Positions 12,501 to 24,400 of a stretch of 64,000 nt of DNA are shown here, one piece after another. The position numbers were made by a program, and so were the translations under genes. Positions within the stretch are counted from its first letter, which is position 1. Every line of letters starts with the position of its first letter. This DNA comes from Macrostomum hystrix (taxonomy: Eukaryota; Platyhelminthes; Macrostomidae): assembly GCA_950097015.1 (NCBI GenBank), contig CATNEN010000038.1, forward strand, positions 7,128,001 to 7,192,000. The letters run 5' to 3'. Below the pieces are notes generated by a model. It made no database searches, was not told the origin of the DNA, and saw only the letters and a program-made list of their open reading frames with translations.

Positions 12501-12917
12501 GAATTGCAGCACCCTCGGACTGGCGCAGAGGCACAGCATGTGGCCCAGGAACATGTTGCGGCAGCCGATTTTCACACCGGAGCGCGTGCTCAGCTCGATC
12601 TTGAAGCCGGATAGCCGCTTGATGAGCTGCTGAAGCAGTGGTAGGAACTCTTGCATGCGGTTAAAATTGTCCTCAATGATGGCCGTCATCAGCTGGCTAA
12701 GCAGGGGCTCGGTCGTCAATGACCAGCCGCTGCGAGTCTTTAACTCTTCCGGCAGGGCTTCACCACGGTTCATCAGGCTGAACAGCGGCTGGCTGGTGTC
12801 CAGGTGCTCGCGATCGGCCAGGTTGGACACGGACGCGATGCGGCTGGAGGCGACCGCTCGGCCACCGTGCGAAGTCGACTCTGACCGCGTGGTCGACCAT
12901 CGCGGAGAATTCTGCAT
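5486..12917 (-). CDS. TRPA-like cation channel (six exons)
   Basis: Predicted subunit of a tetrameric plasma-membrane cation channel of the TRPA type (sensory, thermal or chemical gating in relatives). Exons: 12917-11526, 9550-7226, 6872-6704, 6630-6440, 6358-6062, 5590-5486. All have GT-AG borders and consistent phases, giving about 1492 aa. Exon 1 and the first half of exon 2 are ankyrin-like (for example DEDGRNILHVSIE). A His-rich segment lies near residues 768-829. S1 is near 943-969 and is followed by a Cys-rich extracellular loop; S2-S5 lie in exon 2. The pore motif FDMMTGGLDYNDIF resembles painless/pyrexia-type TRPA channels. S6 in exon 3 reads IVLMNLFIGLIVGD, as in TRPA1. Exon 4 encodes nine glutamines. 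An internal donor at 6601 could skip 54 codons including polyQ in the same phase. The protein is longer than usual for TRPA (roughly 900-1150 aa). TRPV is less likely because of the S6 and pore wording. Confidence 0.85.
5737..6017 (+). mobile_element. tRNA-derived SINE copy 1
   Basis: The head is tRNA-like with A box (AGTGGCATAGCGGTTAACGC) and a B-box-like GAGCTCGATT. The body shares TGCTCAGGAGTCAGCGAAATGGGC with the copy at 27686 and the tail is an (ATT)n microsatellite. The middle segment of the full-length copy is missing. It lies in the last intron of the TRPA-like gene, in antisense orientation. Confidence 0.8.
6552..6577 (-). repeat. CAG/CTG trinucleotide run (polyQ in TRPA exon 4)
   Basis: An uninterrupted CTG run on the plus strand reads as glutamine codons on the minus strand inside TRPA-like exon 4. 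It lies between the internal donor at 6601 and the downstream donor at 6439. Confidence 0.8.
10376..10564 (-). mobile_element. tRNA-derived SINE copy 2 (truncated)
   Basis: Reverse complement of the SINE head: poly-G start, GAGTGGCAGAGCGGTCTAAC A box, GAGCTCGATTCCGCG B box, then the GAAGGCTTGGGGGC-type body. The 3' body and ATT tail are missing. It sits in intron 1 of the TRPA-like gene, in the gene's own orientation. Confidence 0.8.
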
Positions 12918-14133
12918 GCTGGCTAGCTAGTGGCCTGTCAGGCACATTCTTCAGTTGCGTTAGATTTTTTTTTTTTTGCTTAATCCACTAAAAAGGCGCA
13001 AGTCCGGCCCCCTTTTATCGGCCAGCAGCTTTGAGCCCGGCCAGGAATAGAGTAGCTTTTTAATTGGCCCTCGGGGGGTAGCGCATTTTGAAGAGGCCGT
13101 GCGGAGAGTGGACGGGTGTTCAGTACCCCTAACACCCCCAACAAGCCAGTCCCATTGTCGCGGTCCACCAAACCAGAGTTTGAATGCCGCATCTCTAACC
13201 GTCTGTCTCTAAGTCCACCCTGGCTTGACTCACTGAGCCAGCACCTCCAACACAGTTTGCATGCGTGAGCAGGCGCTTGAGATAAAGAAAGCAAAAAGCT
13301 GTCGTCGGACGGACTCACTCAAATTACTCAAAGGACTCACAGTTGATGTGTTTTTTGCATTTCGTATGCTGGCTGTGTTGAATAATAATGATACTACATA
13401 ATTTGCTCAATAACAGCCTGACAGATTCTGTTACTTAGAAATTAGTATTATTTGATACAATAGCACACAGTGACAAACTATTTAGCGAACGGGGAAATCG
13501 CCTCAATCCTAAAGCCTTCAGTAGAGTTCTATGAATCATCTCGAGGAAGTAACAAATACGAGCCGGACGTAGTTTGCCATTTAAAGGGCTTTCAATTTAC
13601 GTCTTCACTTGAATTATTAATGACACGTAAGAGGAGATTTTAATGTCTTCAATGACACCGAATTCTACAGTCTCCCTAAGTGTCCCAATTCGAGATAAAG
13701 TGCGCAAAATAATTGAGGGCAAAGTGCAGGCCAAGCTATAAGAATTTATGCTAGCAACGTCAGCACAATGGAATTAAGTAAAGCAATGGTCAGCCAGGCA
13801 TAATTAAGCTATGTTTCGGAGCTAAGGGAGTTATCTTCATAATTCGCCGCAGTACCCTACTCAGAAACCTGGGCGTCGTATACCTATACTGTAACCCACC
13901 TCACAAGTGCTTGGGCTCAGAACTCAATAGTTAGATAGCCACCCCGAGCAGAAAACAGCTCAGCAGTGTATATTGCCCTCCTATTTGCTTGGCATTGATG
14001 AAACAGTGCGCCAAGCCACTCTATAGCGCAATGCCCAGTAACATACTTGAAAAACACAACAGACAATGCGGGGCAGCGCAGCAACTAAGAATGTACTATT
14101 CGCTGTCTAGTTGCTGAAGTGAATAGTAACACA
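12918..14133. other. Upstream region of the TRPA-like gene
   Basis: A T12 run at about 12966-12977 lies just upstream of the start codon. The rest has no exon or repeat that I recognise. Any promoter would be in this interval but no core element stood out. Confidence 0.3.
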
Positions 14134-15746
14134 TGGAACACTGCCTGAGGCGTCACAGCAGCCAAAGAACACAGTCACAGCAGCCAGAGAACACTGCCTG
14201 AGGGGTCACAGCAGCCAAAGAACACAGTCACAGCAGCCAGAGAACACAGTCACAGCAGCCAGAGAACACAGTCACAGCAGCCAGAGGACACAGTCACAGC
14301 AGCCATAGAACACAGTCACAGCAGCCAGAGAACACTGCCTGAGGGGTCACAGCAGCCAAAGAACACAGTCACAGCAGCCAGAGAACACAGTCACAGCAGC
14401 CAGAGAACACAGTCACAGCAGCCAGAGGACACAGTCACAGCAGCCAGAGGACACAGTCACAGCAGCCATAGAACACAGTCACAGCAGCCAGAGAACACAG
14501 TCACAGCAGCCAGAGAACACAGTCACAGCAGCCAGAGAACACAGTCACAGCAGCCAGAGAACACAGTCACAGCAGCCAGAGGACACAGTCACAGCAGCCA
14601 GAGGACACAGTCACAGCAGCCAGAGGACACAGTCACAGCAGCCAGAGGACACAGTCACAGCAGCCAGAGGTCACAGTCACAGCAGCCAGAGGTCACAGTC
14701 ACAGCAGCCAGAGGACACAGCAGCCAGAGAACACAGTCACAGCAGCCAGAGGACACAGTCACAGCAGCCAGAGGACACAGTCACAGCAGCCAGAGGTCAC
14801 AGTCACAGCAGCCAGAGGTCACAGCAGCCAGAGAACACAGTCACAGCAGCCAGAGGACACAGTCACAGCAGCCAGAGGACACAGTCACAGCAGCCAGAGG
14901 ACACAGTCACAGCAGCCAGAGGACACAGTCACAGCAGCCAGAGGTCACAGTCACAGCAGCCAGAGAACACAGTCACAGCAGCCAGAGGACACAGTCACAG
15001 CAGCCAGAGGACACAGTCACAGCAGCCAGAGGACACAGTCACAGCAGCCAGAGGACACAGTCACAGCAGCCAGAGGTCACAGTCACAGCAGCCAGAGGAC
15101 ACAGTCACAGCAGCCAGAGGTCACAGTCACAGCAGCCAGAGGTCACAGCAGCCAGAGAACACAGTCACAGCAGCCAGAGGACACAGTCACAGCAGCCAGA
15201 GGACACAGTCACAGCAGCCAGAGGACACAGTCACAGCAGCCAGAGGACACAGTCACAGCAGCCAGAGGTCACAGTCACAGCAGCCAGAGGACACAGTCAC
15301 AGCAGCCAGAGGTCACAGTCACAGCAGCCAGAGGACACAGTCACAGCAGCCAGAGGTCACAGTCACAGCAGCCAGAGGTCACAGCAGCCAGAGAACACAG
15401 TCACAGCAGCCAGAGGTCACAGCAGCCAGAGGACACAGTCACAGCAGCCAGAGGACACAGTCACAGCAGCCAGAGGACACAGTCACAGCAGCCAGAGGAC
15501 ACAGTCACAGCAGCCAGAGGACACAGTCACAGCAGCCAGAGGTCACAGTCACAGCAGCCAGAGGACACAGTCACAGCAGCCAGAGGACACAGTCACAGCA
15601 GCCAGAGGACACAGTCACAGCAGCCAGAGGACACAGTCACAGCAGCCAGAGGACACAGTCACAGCAGCCAGAGGTCACAGTCACAGCAGCCAGAGGACAC
15701 AGTCACAGCAGCCAGAGGACACAGTCACAGCAGCCAGAGGACACAA
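14134..15746. repeat. 22-bp minisatellite (about 70 copies)
   Basis: Unit ACAGTCACAGCAGCCAGAGG plus AC, with variants GAGAAC, GAGGAC, GAGGTC and occasional shortened units lacking ACAGTC. The left end is a longer, more diverged version containing CTGCCTGAGGGGTC. The array consists largely of CAG-type trinucleotides in a 22-bp frame, so no long open frame results. It is intergenic, between the TRPA-like and G-alpha-s genes. Confidence 0.95.
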
Positions 15747-17439
15747 AATGCACACAAATTTTGTGTATGAGGTAAACAGACAATGAAATTCTAAGTCTGA
15801 AGAAAAGTATTGTAGAATGCTACTTTAGGCAATGAGTCGGTAAAGAATAGCAATTTATTGCTTTATAATTAATATTATATATGCAGTAATATAAGTGTAT
15901 ATATATTTATGTCGAATATGCAATAATCAGAACAATTTATTGTAAAAAGAAGCGATTTTTCGAGGAAAAGCCAGGCTAAAATACACAATAATAAAAATAG
16001 AGATTAACAAAAAGCCACTCTGGGCACTGATTAACTCGGAGAGTTGCTATGGGACCATTTAGTCAGGCGGGAGTGGTGCGAGTAGCCGGGTCTACAAGAG
16101 ATTCTTCTGAACAATGCTTTCATAGCTGATCGATTTTAACGCAACAAAACTTATGAAACAGTGCGTCAAACAAAATTGAATGGCTGAATAATAACGAATT
16201 GTAAAAATAGCAGCAGAGATAGTACAGAGCGCGGATGGACACAGAAACTAAGTACATCAGGCTATCTAGCTAGAGAAGAAGGAAAACACTCGATTGGGTG
16301 CAGTCCCGCGCGAGATGTACAGTTAAGCATATAGGTCTCTGCGGATTATAGATTAGAAGCAGATTTAACTAACAGAAGCTGGGCCCATTGTCGGCAAATT
16401 GATCGAGCATAGCAAGGGAATAGATGGGTGGGGTTGAGGCAAAAGTCTCCACTCGACACATTTAGAAGGCCTTAATATATTTACCTAGCGATCTGCAGAA
16501 AAAACGCATCTCAAAGTGTTTGTTAAGCCTAATCCGATATGTATAGAAAATAGCTAAATATATATTTATATATGTCAGACAATTGTTACGAGGACAACAA
16601 TAGAGACAACAGCAGAGACAATAGTTCTAAGAATTGTGCACTTTTCTACCGTCAATAATTGTCCAAAAGGTCAGCGTTAAAAAAAACTAAAACTAATAAT
16701 AGCCTATTCTAAAAAACAAAATGTTCACAATGAGGAGACAACAAGAAGGCAGCTGCAACAGTTGTGCAACAGTTTACAATACCAGTTTTAATCAACAATG
16801 TAACCAATGTAAACAATTGAAAAAAAAGAGAGACGCCAAGTTGCACTGCGGCCATTGCAAAAACAAGAGAGAAAAAGCGGCGAATAGCATCAGCTGCTTG
16901 ACTAGAAGCTTTGAGGATTGAACAAATAGTTCTGAACAACTATTATATTGCAAGCTGTGGGAAATCAATACGTACAGTCATATTTATTGCAGCAGTCCAG
17001 CGAACAGCAACAAACATTGCCATCCACACACGGATAGGACTGATAGAGAAAACACTAGACAATGCAGACTTTTTTAAATCAAATTGCTATCGTGTTTAAT
17101 TGCCCAATATTTTCAATTTATTTTCTAAGATAATTTAGAAATCCTATTAAACAAAGTGCATTATGATAAATATCTTAAAAAATGCACAGACCAGAAAATT
17201 TTTGCAGATGTACAATGAACAGGTTTCGATGCATTTTTCAAGAGTCCCACAGTTTAAAAAAATAGTAAAATTTAGGAAAAAGAATTGCTTAAGGAAACTC
17301 ACAGTAAGTTAGAATTGCACACACCAATCAAAATGAGATTAGCAGAGGACTTTGGGAGCACAGTTGCTAAGGACTCAGCTGTTGCTAATGTCTCAGTTTT
17401 AGTTAATCTCTACTTATTTGCTGCTCAGCTTTGCTTCAA
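15747..17439. other. No recognisable gene
   Basis: AT-rich sequence with short CAACAG-rich patches (16590-16900). A minus-strand frame at 16709-16939 has a hydrophobic stretch but no family resemblance or splice context, so I do not call it. Confidence 0.3.
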
Positions 17440-17968
17440 AGCACTGCACTGTTGCTGATCTCTTGTTGCTAAGGACTCAGTTCTAGCTGATCTCAGTTGC
17501 TAAGGCCTCAACTGTAATCTGAGCTCAGTTGTTAAGTACTCAGTTGCTGCTCAACCATGTTTCTAAGGACTCAATGGTTGCTGATATCTGTTGCTAAGGT
17601 TTCAGCTGTTGCAAAGAACTCGTTTGTTGCTAAGGACTCAGTTCTAGCTGATCTCAGTTGCTAAGGCCTCAACTGTAATCTGAGCTCAGCTGTTAAGTAC
17701 TCAGTTGCTGCTAAACCATGTTTCTAAGGACTCAACGGTTGCTGATATCTGTTGCTAAGGTTTCAGCTGTTGCAAAGAACTCGTTTGTTGCTAAGGACTC
17801 AGTTCTAGCTGATCTCAGTTGCTAAGGCCTCAACTGTAATCTGAGCTCAGTTGTTAAGTACTCAGTTGCTGCTCAACCATGTTTCTAAGGACTCAACGGT
17901 TGCTGATATCTGTTGCTAAGGCTTCAGCTGTTGCAAAGAACTCGTTTGTTGCTAAGGACTCAGTTCTA
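17440..17968. repeat. 162-bp tandem repeat (about 3 copies)
   Basis: The segment beginning GTTGCTAAGGACTCAGTTCT recurs at about 17464, 17626, 17788 and 17950. Each unit is itself built of degenerate GTTGCTAAGG(A/C/T)CTCA motifs, so the array is a higher-order expansion of a short ancestral repeat. Confidence 0.85.
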
Positions 17969-18428
17969 GCCTAGCTCGGCAGCTTATTACACTTAAGAAA
18001 AAAAGAACTACAATAGCTAAAGGTATTCTGTGCACTGCAATAAGCGGAAATATGATAGTCACTAGTCAATGAGTCGCTTTTCAAAGTTTGCACGTTAGCG
18101 CTAAGTTGCATAACTAGAGAATATTATATATAGCGCAAAATGAGTTGTTGGACGAGCTGGCTCAATCACAGGCGAATAGTTAACAGGATCAGAATTAATC
18201 TAATCCTTTATAGAATTGAATTCAGATAAAAATCCTTGTCCCACTCAGTTCTGAAGGCTACAATAGATTAATCAATCAAAGAACTATCTTCAATATACGC
18301 AAGCTGATAATAGGTTATTGATTTAAATCTAGGCGGCTAGTGATGACAAATGAAGCAGCGGGTTCAGCAGAGACTGCCCGATAGTAGAGCTAAAAACAGA
18401 GCAGTCCATGCACAGAGCCTCAGAGAGT

Positions 18429-21400
18429 TCAGAGCAGCTCATACTGGCGCAGGTGCATTCGCTGAATAATATCGCGGCAGTCTTTAAACACCCGCCTGAT
18501 GTTCTCGGTGTCCACAGCGCAGGTGAAATGCGGATAGCAATAGTGCTGCGCGGCCGCGTCGTTGGCGCTAATTTTCTGTCGCAATGGGGCGTCGCAGGAG
18601 CGCACATTTTTGTTAAAGTACATTCGGTGCACATATATATACAAAGTTGACACTGTACAAACATGTAAATGTACAGGGGGCTTGTAGTTCAGTGGTTAGA
18701 GCTTCGGTCTTCTAACTGAGCTCCAGAGTTCGAATCTAAGCCCATGGCAGACGATTTCTATCCTTCAGCAATACATTTAAATTACCTACTCTTGATGTGA
18801 ATGTACAATAGGCGTACATTTAAATTTGCATGTGGATCTAAAATAAACGTAAATTTATATGTACATCGGGTTTATAAGTAGATGTACATTGGATGTACAT
18901 AGGATGTACATTGAATGTACATTGTATGTACGTACATCCCATTCGATGTAAATGGGATGTACATGGGATGTACATTGGATATATATCGGATGTACATTAG
19001 TTGTACATGTGGACGTGCATTTGATACACGCTTGCATGCGCATTGCATACGCACGAAAATGTACAAAGTTTACGTTTCTGAAGAAAGCACAAAAATAAAA
19101 TAATTAGCCTACCAGGAACTGATCTCTGATGAAGTACTTTGCTCGCATAACTTCTGCTGGCTCGGAATCGGAGTTGTTCACTGCAGGATAAAATGCAAAT
19201 AGGGGATAATTAGAAAACTACTCCGACCTCCACCTATGATTGACAATCCCTATAATCTGACTCATTCCCGTCTGACTAGCATCGTGATGAACTCACCGCC
19301 CTCCGTGGGTAGGCAATACTCCTTGTAGTCGTGAAAGTAGTCCTCCAGCCTAGATTTGCCAGCCATGATCTTCTCAGCCAGCAAATCCTGCTTATTCAGG
19401 AACAGAATCACCGAAATCGTACGCAGATATCTGAAAATGTTAATTTGAAGCGCTGTGAACTACTTATACTACTTAGACTACTTAGTAGACAAAAACAAAT
19501 GTAGTTTTAAAGAGCGCATTGTTCACTTTACTTTAGCTCACAAAAGCACACAAAATCTATCAATTTCAATGAAACTAATACGAGCTGAATGTATGTGGCA
19601 AAGCTTAAGGCTCCAGCTTACATTCTTCCTGCATCTTGTGCAGTGAAGTATCAGTTTTGTCTCAGTTTCAGGCTATGGCTGCTGCATCACTTTTAGACAA
19701 AAATACTTATATTCTAGATGCTCTGCTAAAATTTCAGGATGGTGTGAAAATACCACAGACGCTATTCACCATCACCTGAGATGAATAGCTAAAATCCCCT
19801 AGATGCTATTCACAATCCACTAGATGCTATTCACAATCCCCTAGATGCTATTCACAATCCCCTAGATGCTATTCACAATCCACTAGATGCTATTCACCAT
19901 CACCTGAGATGAATAGCTAAAATCCCCTAGATGCTGTTCACAATCCCCTAGATGCTATTCACAATCCCCTAGATGCTATTCACAATCCACTAGATGCTAT
20001 TCACCATCACCTGAGATGAACAGCTACAATCCCCTAGATGCTGTTCACAATCCCCTAGATGCTATTCACAATCCCCTAGATGCTATTCACAATCCACTAG
20101 ATGCTATTCACCATCACCTGAGATGAACAGCTACAATCCCCTAGATGCTATTCACAATCCACTAGATGCTATTCACCATCACCTGAGATGAACAGCTACA
20201 ATCCCCTAGATGCTATTCACAATCCACTAGATGCTATTCACCATCACCTGAGATGAACAGCTACAATCCCCTAGATGCTATTCACAATCCACTAGATGCT
20301 ATTCACGATCCCATAGATGCTATTAACAATCCCATAGATGCTATTAACAATCCCATAGATGCTATTAACAATCCCATAGATGCTATTCACAATCCCATAG
20401 ATGCTATTCACAATCCCATAGATGCTATTCACAATCCCATAGATGCTATTAACAATCCCATAGATGCTATTCACGATCCCATAGATGCTATTAACAATCC
20501 CATAGATGCTATTAACAATCCCAAAGATGCTATTCACAATCCCATAGATGCTATTCACAATCCCATAGATGCTATTCACAATCCCATAGATGCTATTCAC
20601 AATCCCATAGATGCTATTCACGATCCCCCATACGACTATTTACAATCCCTATTTACAATTCAGGTAATTGCATTTTTAACGCAAGTCCAACGCAAATTCA
20701 GAGCGAAATTCCAACAAACGCGGACCTATTGGTCCAAATCGACTGAAACAGCTCCAGGCTCTCCTTCAATCGATTCTGCGTTGGATCCTCTCGCAGCACC
20801 ATGTTGTAAGAGGATGACGCCGTCACAAAGATGATGGCCGTCACGTCGTTGAAGCACTGGATCCACTTGCGTCGTTCCTCGCGCTGGCCGCCAACATCGA
20901 ACATGTGGAACTGGACTTTGTCCACGCAGAACTTCGTCTCGAAGATGCCTGAGGTGAGGACTCGACAGCGCAGGATGTCCTGCTCTGAGGGCTCGTAGTC
21001 AGGCCGGCTGACCTCGTCGGCCTTGTCGAGGAAGCTGGGGAGGATGGGTGAGTGGGGAGCGTTGTGATGAGGTCGATCTTAGGATCAGGGTGGGCCAATC
21101 AGGGTCAATCTGAGAGTCAATCTGAGAGTTAATATGAGGGTCAATCTGAGGATCAATCTGAGGATCAATCTGAGGGTCAATCTTTGAGTCAATCTGAGGG
21201 TCAATCTGAGGATCTATCAGAGGGTCAATGTGAGAGTCAATCTGAGGATCAATCTGAGGATCAATCTGATAGTCAATCTGAGGATCAATCTGATAGTCAA
21301 TCTGAGGATCAATCTGATAGTCAATCTGAGGATCAATCTGAGGGTCAATCTGAGAGTCAATCTGAGGATCAATCTGATAGTCAATCTGAGGATCAATCTG

Positions 21401-24400
21401 AGGGTCAATCTGATAGTCAATCTGAGGATCTATCTGAGGGTCAATCTGAGAGTCAATCTGAGGGTCAATCTGAGCAACAGGGTGTGAGCAGCCTTAAAGT
21501 GGTTAAATTTCACACTGGAATTGAATATAACAATATAAACGCAGATAACATTTGATAGGGCCTGTCTGCATCAACATACTAAAAGTATGGACTTAGAAAC
21601 ATGCTAAGAAATAAATACAAAGGTGAGAGAGAAAACTAGAATTATGTCGTCAAGTGAAGGCTAGCAACCTGTGGAAAGCAGGCAGATACACAACCGAGCA
21701 TTATAATGCTAGCACAAAGACTGCTGTAACTGCATTCCACGGAGAAATATTATCCCTAATAAATGCCGCCTGTCAGGGTGACGCCTCCCCCCTCCCTGCG
21801 TCTGCAATCCTTGGCCAGGCAGAGTATAGGCAAGCCAGTTGACAGATAATTGCAGGCTGCTAAGGGATCTGTAAGATGGCTGAGCAGCCTAGCCAACTCA
21901 AATCTATTGTGCACAACATCTTACATAACTACTACTTTAAGTCAGATACAACTGATTCTGTATTTATTTGCCAGTAAAAGTTAATTAACCTCAAATACTA
22001 TCGATTTATAATGGAGGCGATGAGTGACAGAGCGGTCTAACGCGTTTCCCTCTAGCGCCAAGGTTCCGGAGCTCGATTCCGCGGAAAGAAGGCTTGGAGG
22101 CTTGTCGACGAGTCTCCCGTACATTAAGTAAATGTACGCACAGCTGAGCTTTTGCCTGCGTACAGTATCTGTGTGTGTGTGCGTTCCCTGTTCATTGTGA
22201 CCAAATAATGTGTCAGTTCCGACATGCCTGTTACATATTCGATTATTTATTAATTTTTAATTCCCTCTCTCTAACACAGGGGTCGGCAAACTTCAGCCAG
22301 CGGGCCAGAGCCCGTTGCCCCTTCCGACACCTATAGTATACTATTTTATCTTTCCCCTGTCTCATCTCTCCCGCGTCTCATCTCTCCCGCGTCTCATCTT
22401 TCCCCTGTCTCATCTCTCCCGCGTCTCATCTCTCCCGCGTCTCATCTTTCCCCTGTCTCATCTCTCCCGCGTCTCATCTCTCCCGCGTCTCATCTCTCCC
22501 GCGTCTTATCTCTCCCGCGTCTCATCTCTCCCGCGTCTCATCTCTCCCGCGTCTCATCTCTCCCGTGTCTCATCTCTCCCGCGTCTCATCTCTCCCGTGT
22601 CTCATCTCTCCCGCGTCTCATCTCTCCCGCGTCTTATCTCTCCCGCGTCTCATCTCTCCCGCGTCCTATCTCTCCCGCGTCCTATCTCTCCCGCGTCTCA
22701 TCTCTCCCGCGTCTCATCTCTCCCGCGTCTCATATCTCCCGTGTCTCATCTCTCGCGTGTGTCACCCATTCCGTGTCTCACCTCGCCATTGTCTCGTCTC
22801 TCCCGTGTCTCATCTCTCCCGTGTCTCATCTCTCCCGCGTCTCATCTCTCCCGTGTCTCATCTCTCCCGCGTCTCATCTCTCCCGCGTCTCATCTCTCCC
22901 GCGTCTCATCTCTCCCGCGTCTTATCTCTCGCGTGTCTCATCTCTCCCGCGTCTTATCTCTCCCACGTCTCATCTCTCCCGCGTCTTATCTCTCCCGTGT
23001 CTCATCTCTCCCGCGTCTTATCTCTCCCGTGTCTCATCTCTCCCCCGTCTTATCTCTCGCGTGTCTCATCTCTCCCGCGTCTTATCTCTCCCGTGTCTCC
23101 TTCTCTATTGTGTCTTATCTCTCCCGTGTCTCACCCATTCCGTGTCTCACCTCGCCATTGTCTCGTCTCTTCCGTGTCTCCATCTCTATTGTGTCTTATC
23201 TCTCCCGTGTCTCACCTCGCCATTGTCTCGTCTCTCCCGTGTCTCCATCTCTATTGTGTCTTATCTCTCCCGTGTCTCACCCATTCCGTGTCTCACCTCG
23301 CCATTGTCTCGTCTCTCCCGTGTCTCCATCTCTATTGTGTCTTATCTCTCCCGTGTCTCACCCATTCCGTGTCTCACCTCGCCATTGTCTCGTCTCTCCC
23401 GTGTCTCCATCTCTATTGTGTCTTATCTCTCCCGTGTCTCACCCATTCCGTGTCTCACCTCGCCATTGTCTCGTCTCTCCCGTGTCTCATCTCTCCTTTG
23501 TCTCATGTCTCCCGTGTCTCGTCTCTCCCGTGTTTCATCTCACCCTTATCTCTGATATATTTCTCTTATATTTCTAGAGTCAATGCGGTCCACCGTCGTA
23601 TTTTAGGTTCTTTTTTTGGCCCGCTAGCTAATAAGTTTGCCGAGCTTATCGAACAGCAGCGAGGAGCCTTGACATCCATTCAAAGAAATTATACGATATA
23701 GGCCACTTAGAAGAATCTGGTGGTAAGGTTAAGTTAGAGACAGCCAGTCAAATTTCTTCCTCTACCTTTTTTACACAGTACTTAAACTTTCACCCCCCAA
23801 CGCCGTGGACCAATCATAAAAGCAAAGTCTGCCAAAGATTGAAGATCGCGCTGTGGAATTCTGCTAAACAAAAAGTGCCCAGCCCGGCTGGGCAGCTGCA
23901 CTTTAAAGTGTGACCAACTCAGAATACTGTAGCACCAGCTAGAGGCGTGTTCGTGATTTCTAAAAATAGATCCCACGCAGACAGGCCAATTCAGTACTCT
24001 ATGGTTTAAAGCCATATATTATAATGCTTGCACTGTTAAGATAAGCATTGCGTAAAAGGATTGTGCGCATATCATGGATCAGTAACCCCCGGCCTGCGTG
24101 CCAGATGCGGCCCTCCAAGCTCCTAAAGTCCCATTCCAACACCTCTGTATTATCTGTCCCGTGTCATCTGTCCCGTGTCCTATCTGTCCCGTGTCCTATC
24201 TGTCCCGTGTCCTATCTGTCCTGTGTCCTATCTGTCTCGTGTCATCTGTCCTGTGTCCTATCTGTCCCGTGTCCTATCTGTCCCGTGTCCTATCTGTCCC
24301 GTGTCCTATCTGTCCCGTGTCCTATCTGTCCCGTGTCCTATCTGTCCCGTGTCCTATCTGTCCTGTGTCCTATCTGTCCCGTGTCATCTGTCCTGTGTCC

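Noticed and set aside
16709-16939. Small hydrophobic minus-strand protein
   Set aside because: The opposite strand is open too, there is no family motif and no splice or UTR context.
18674-18745. Functional tRNA-Arg(TCT) gene
   Set aside because: The anticodon and T stems do not pair with standard loop sizes, so it is listed only as a tRNA-like repeat.
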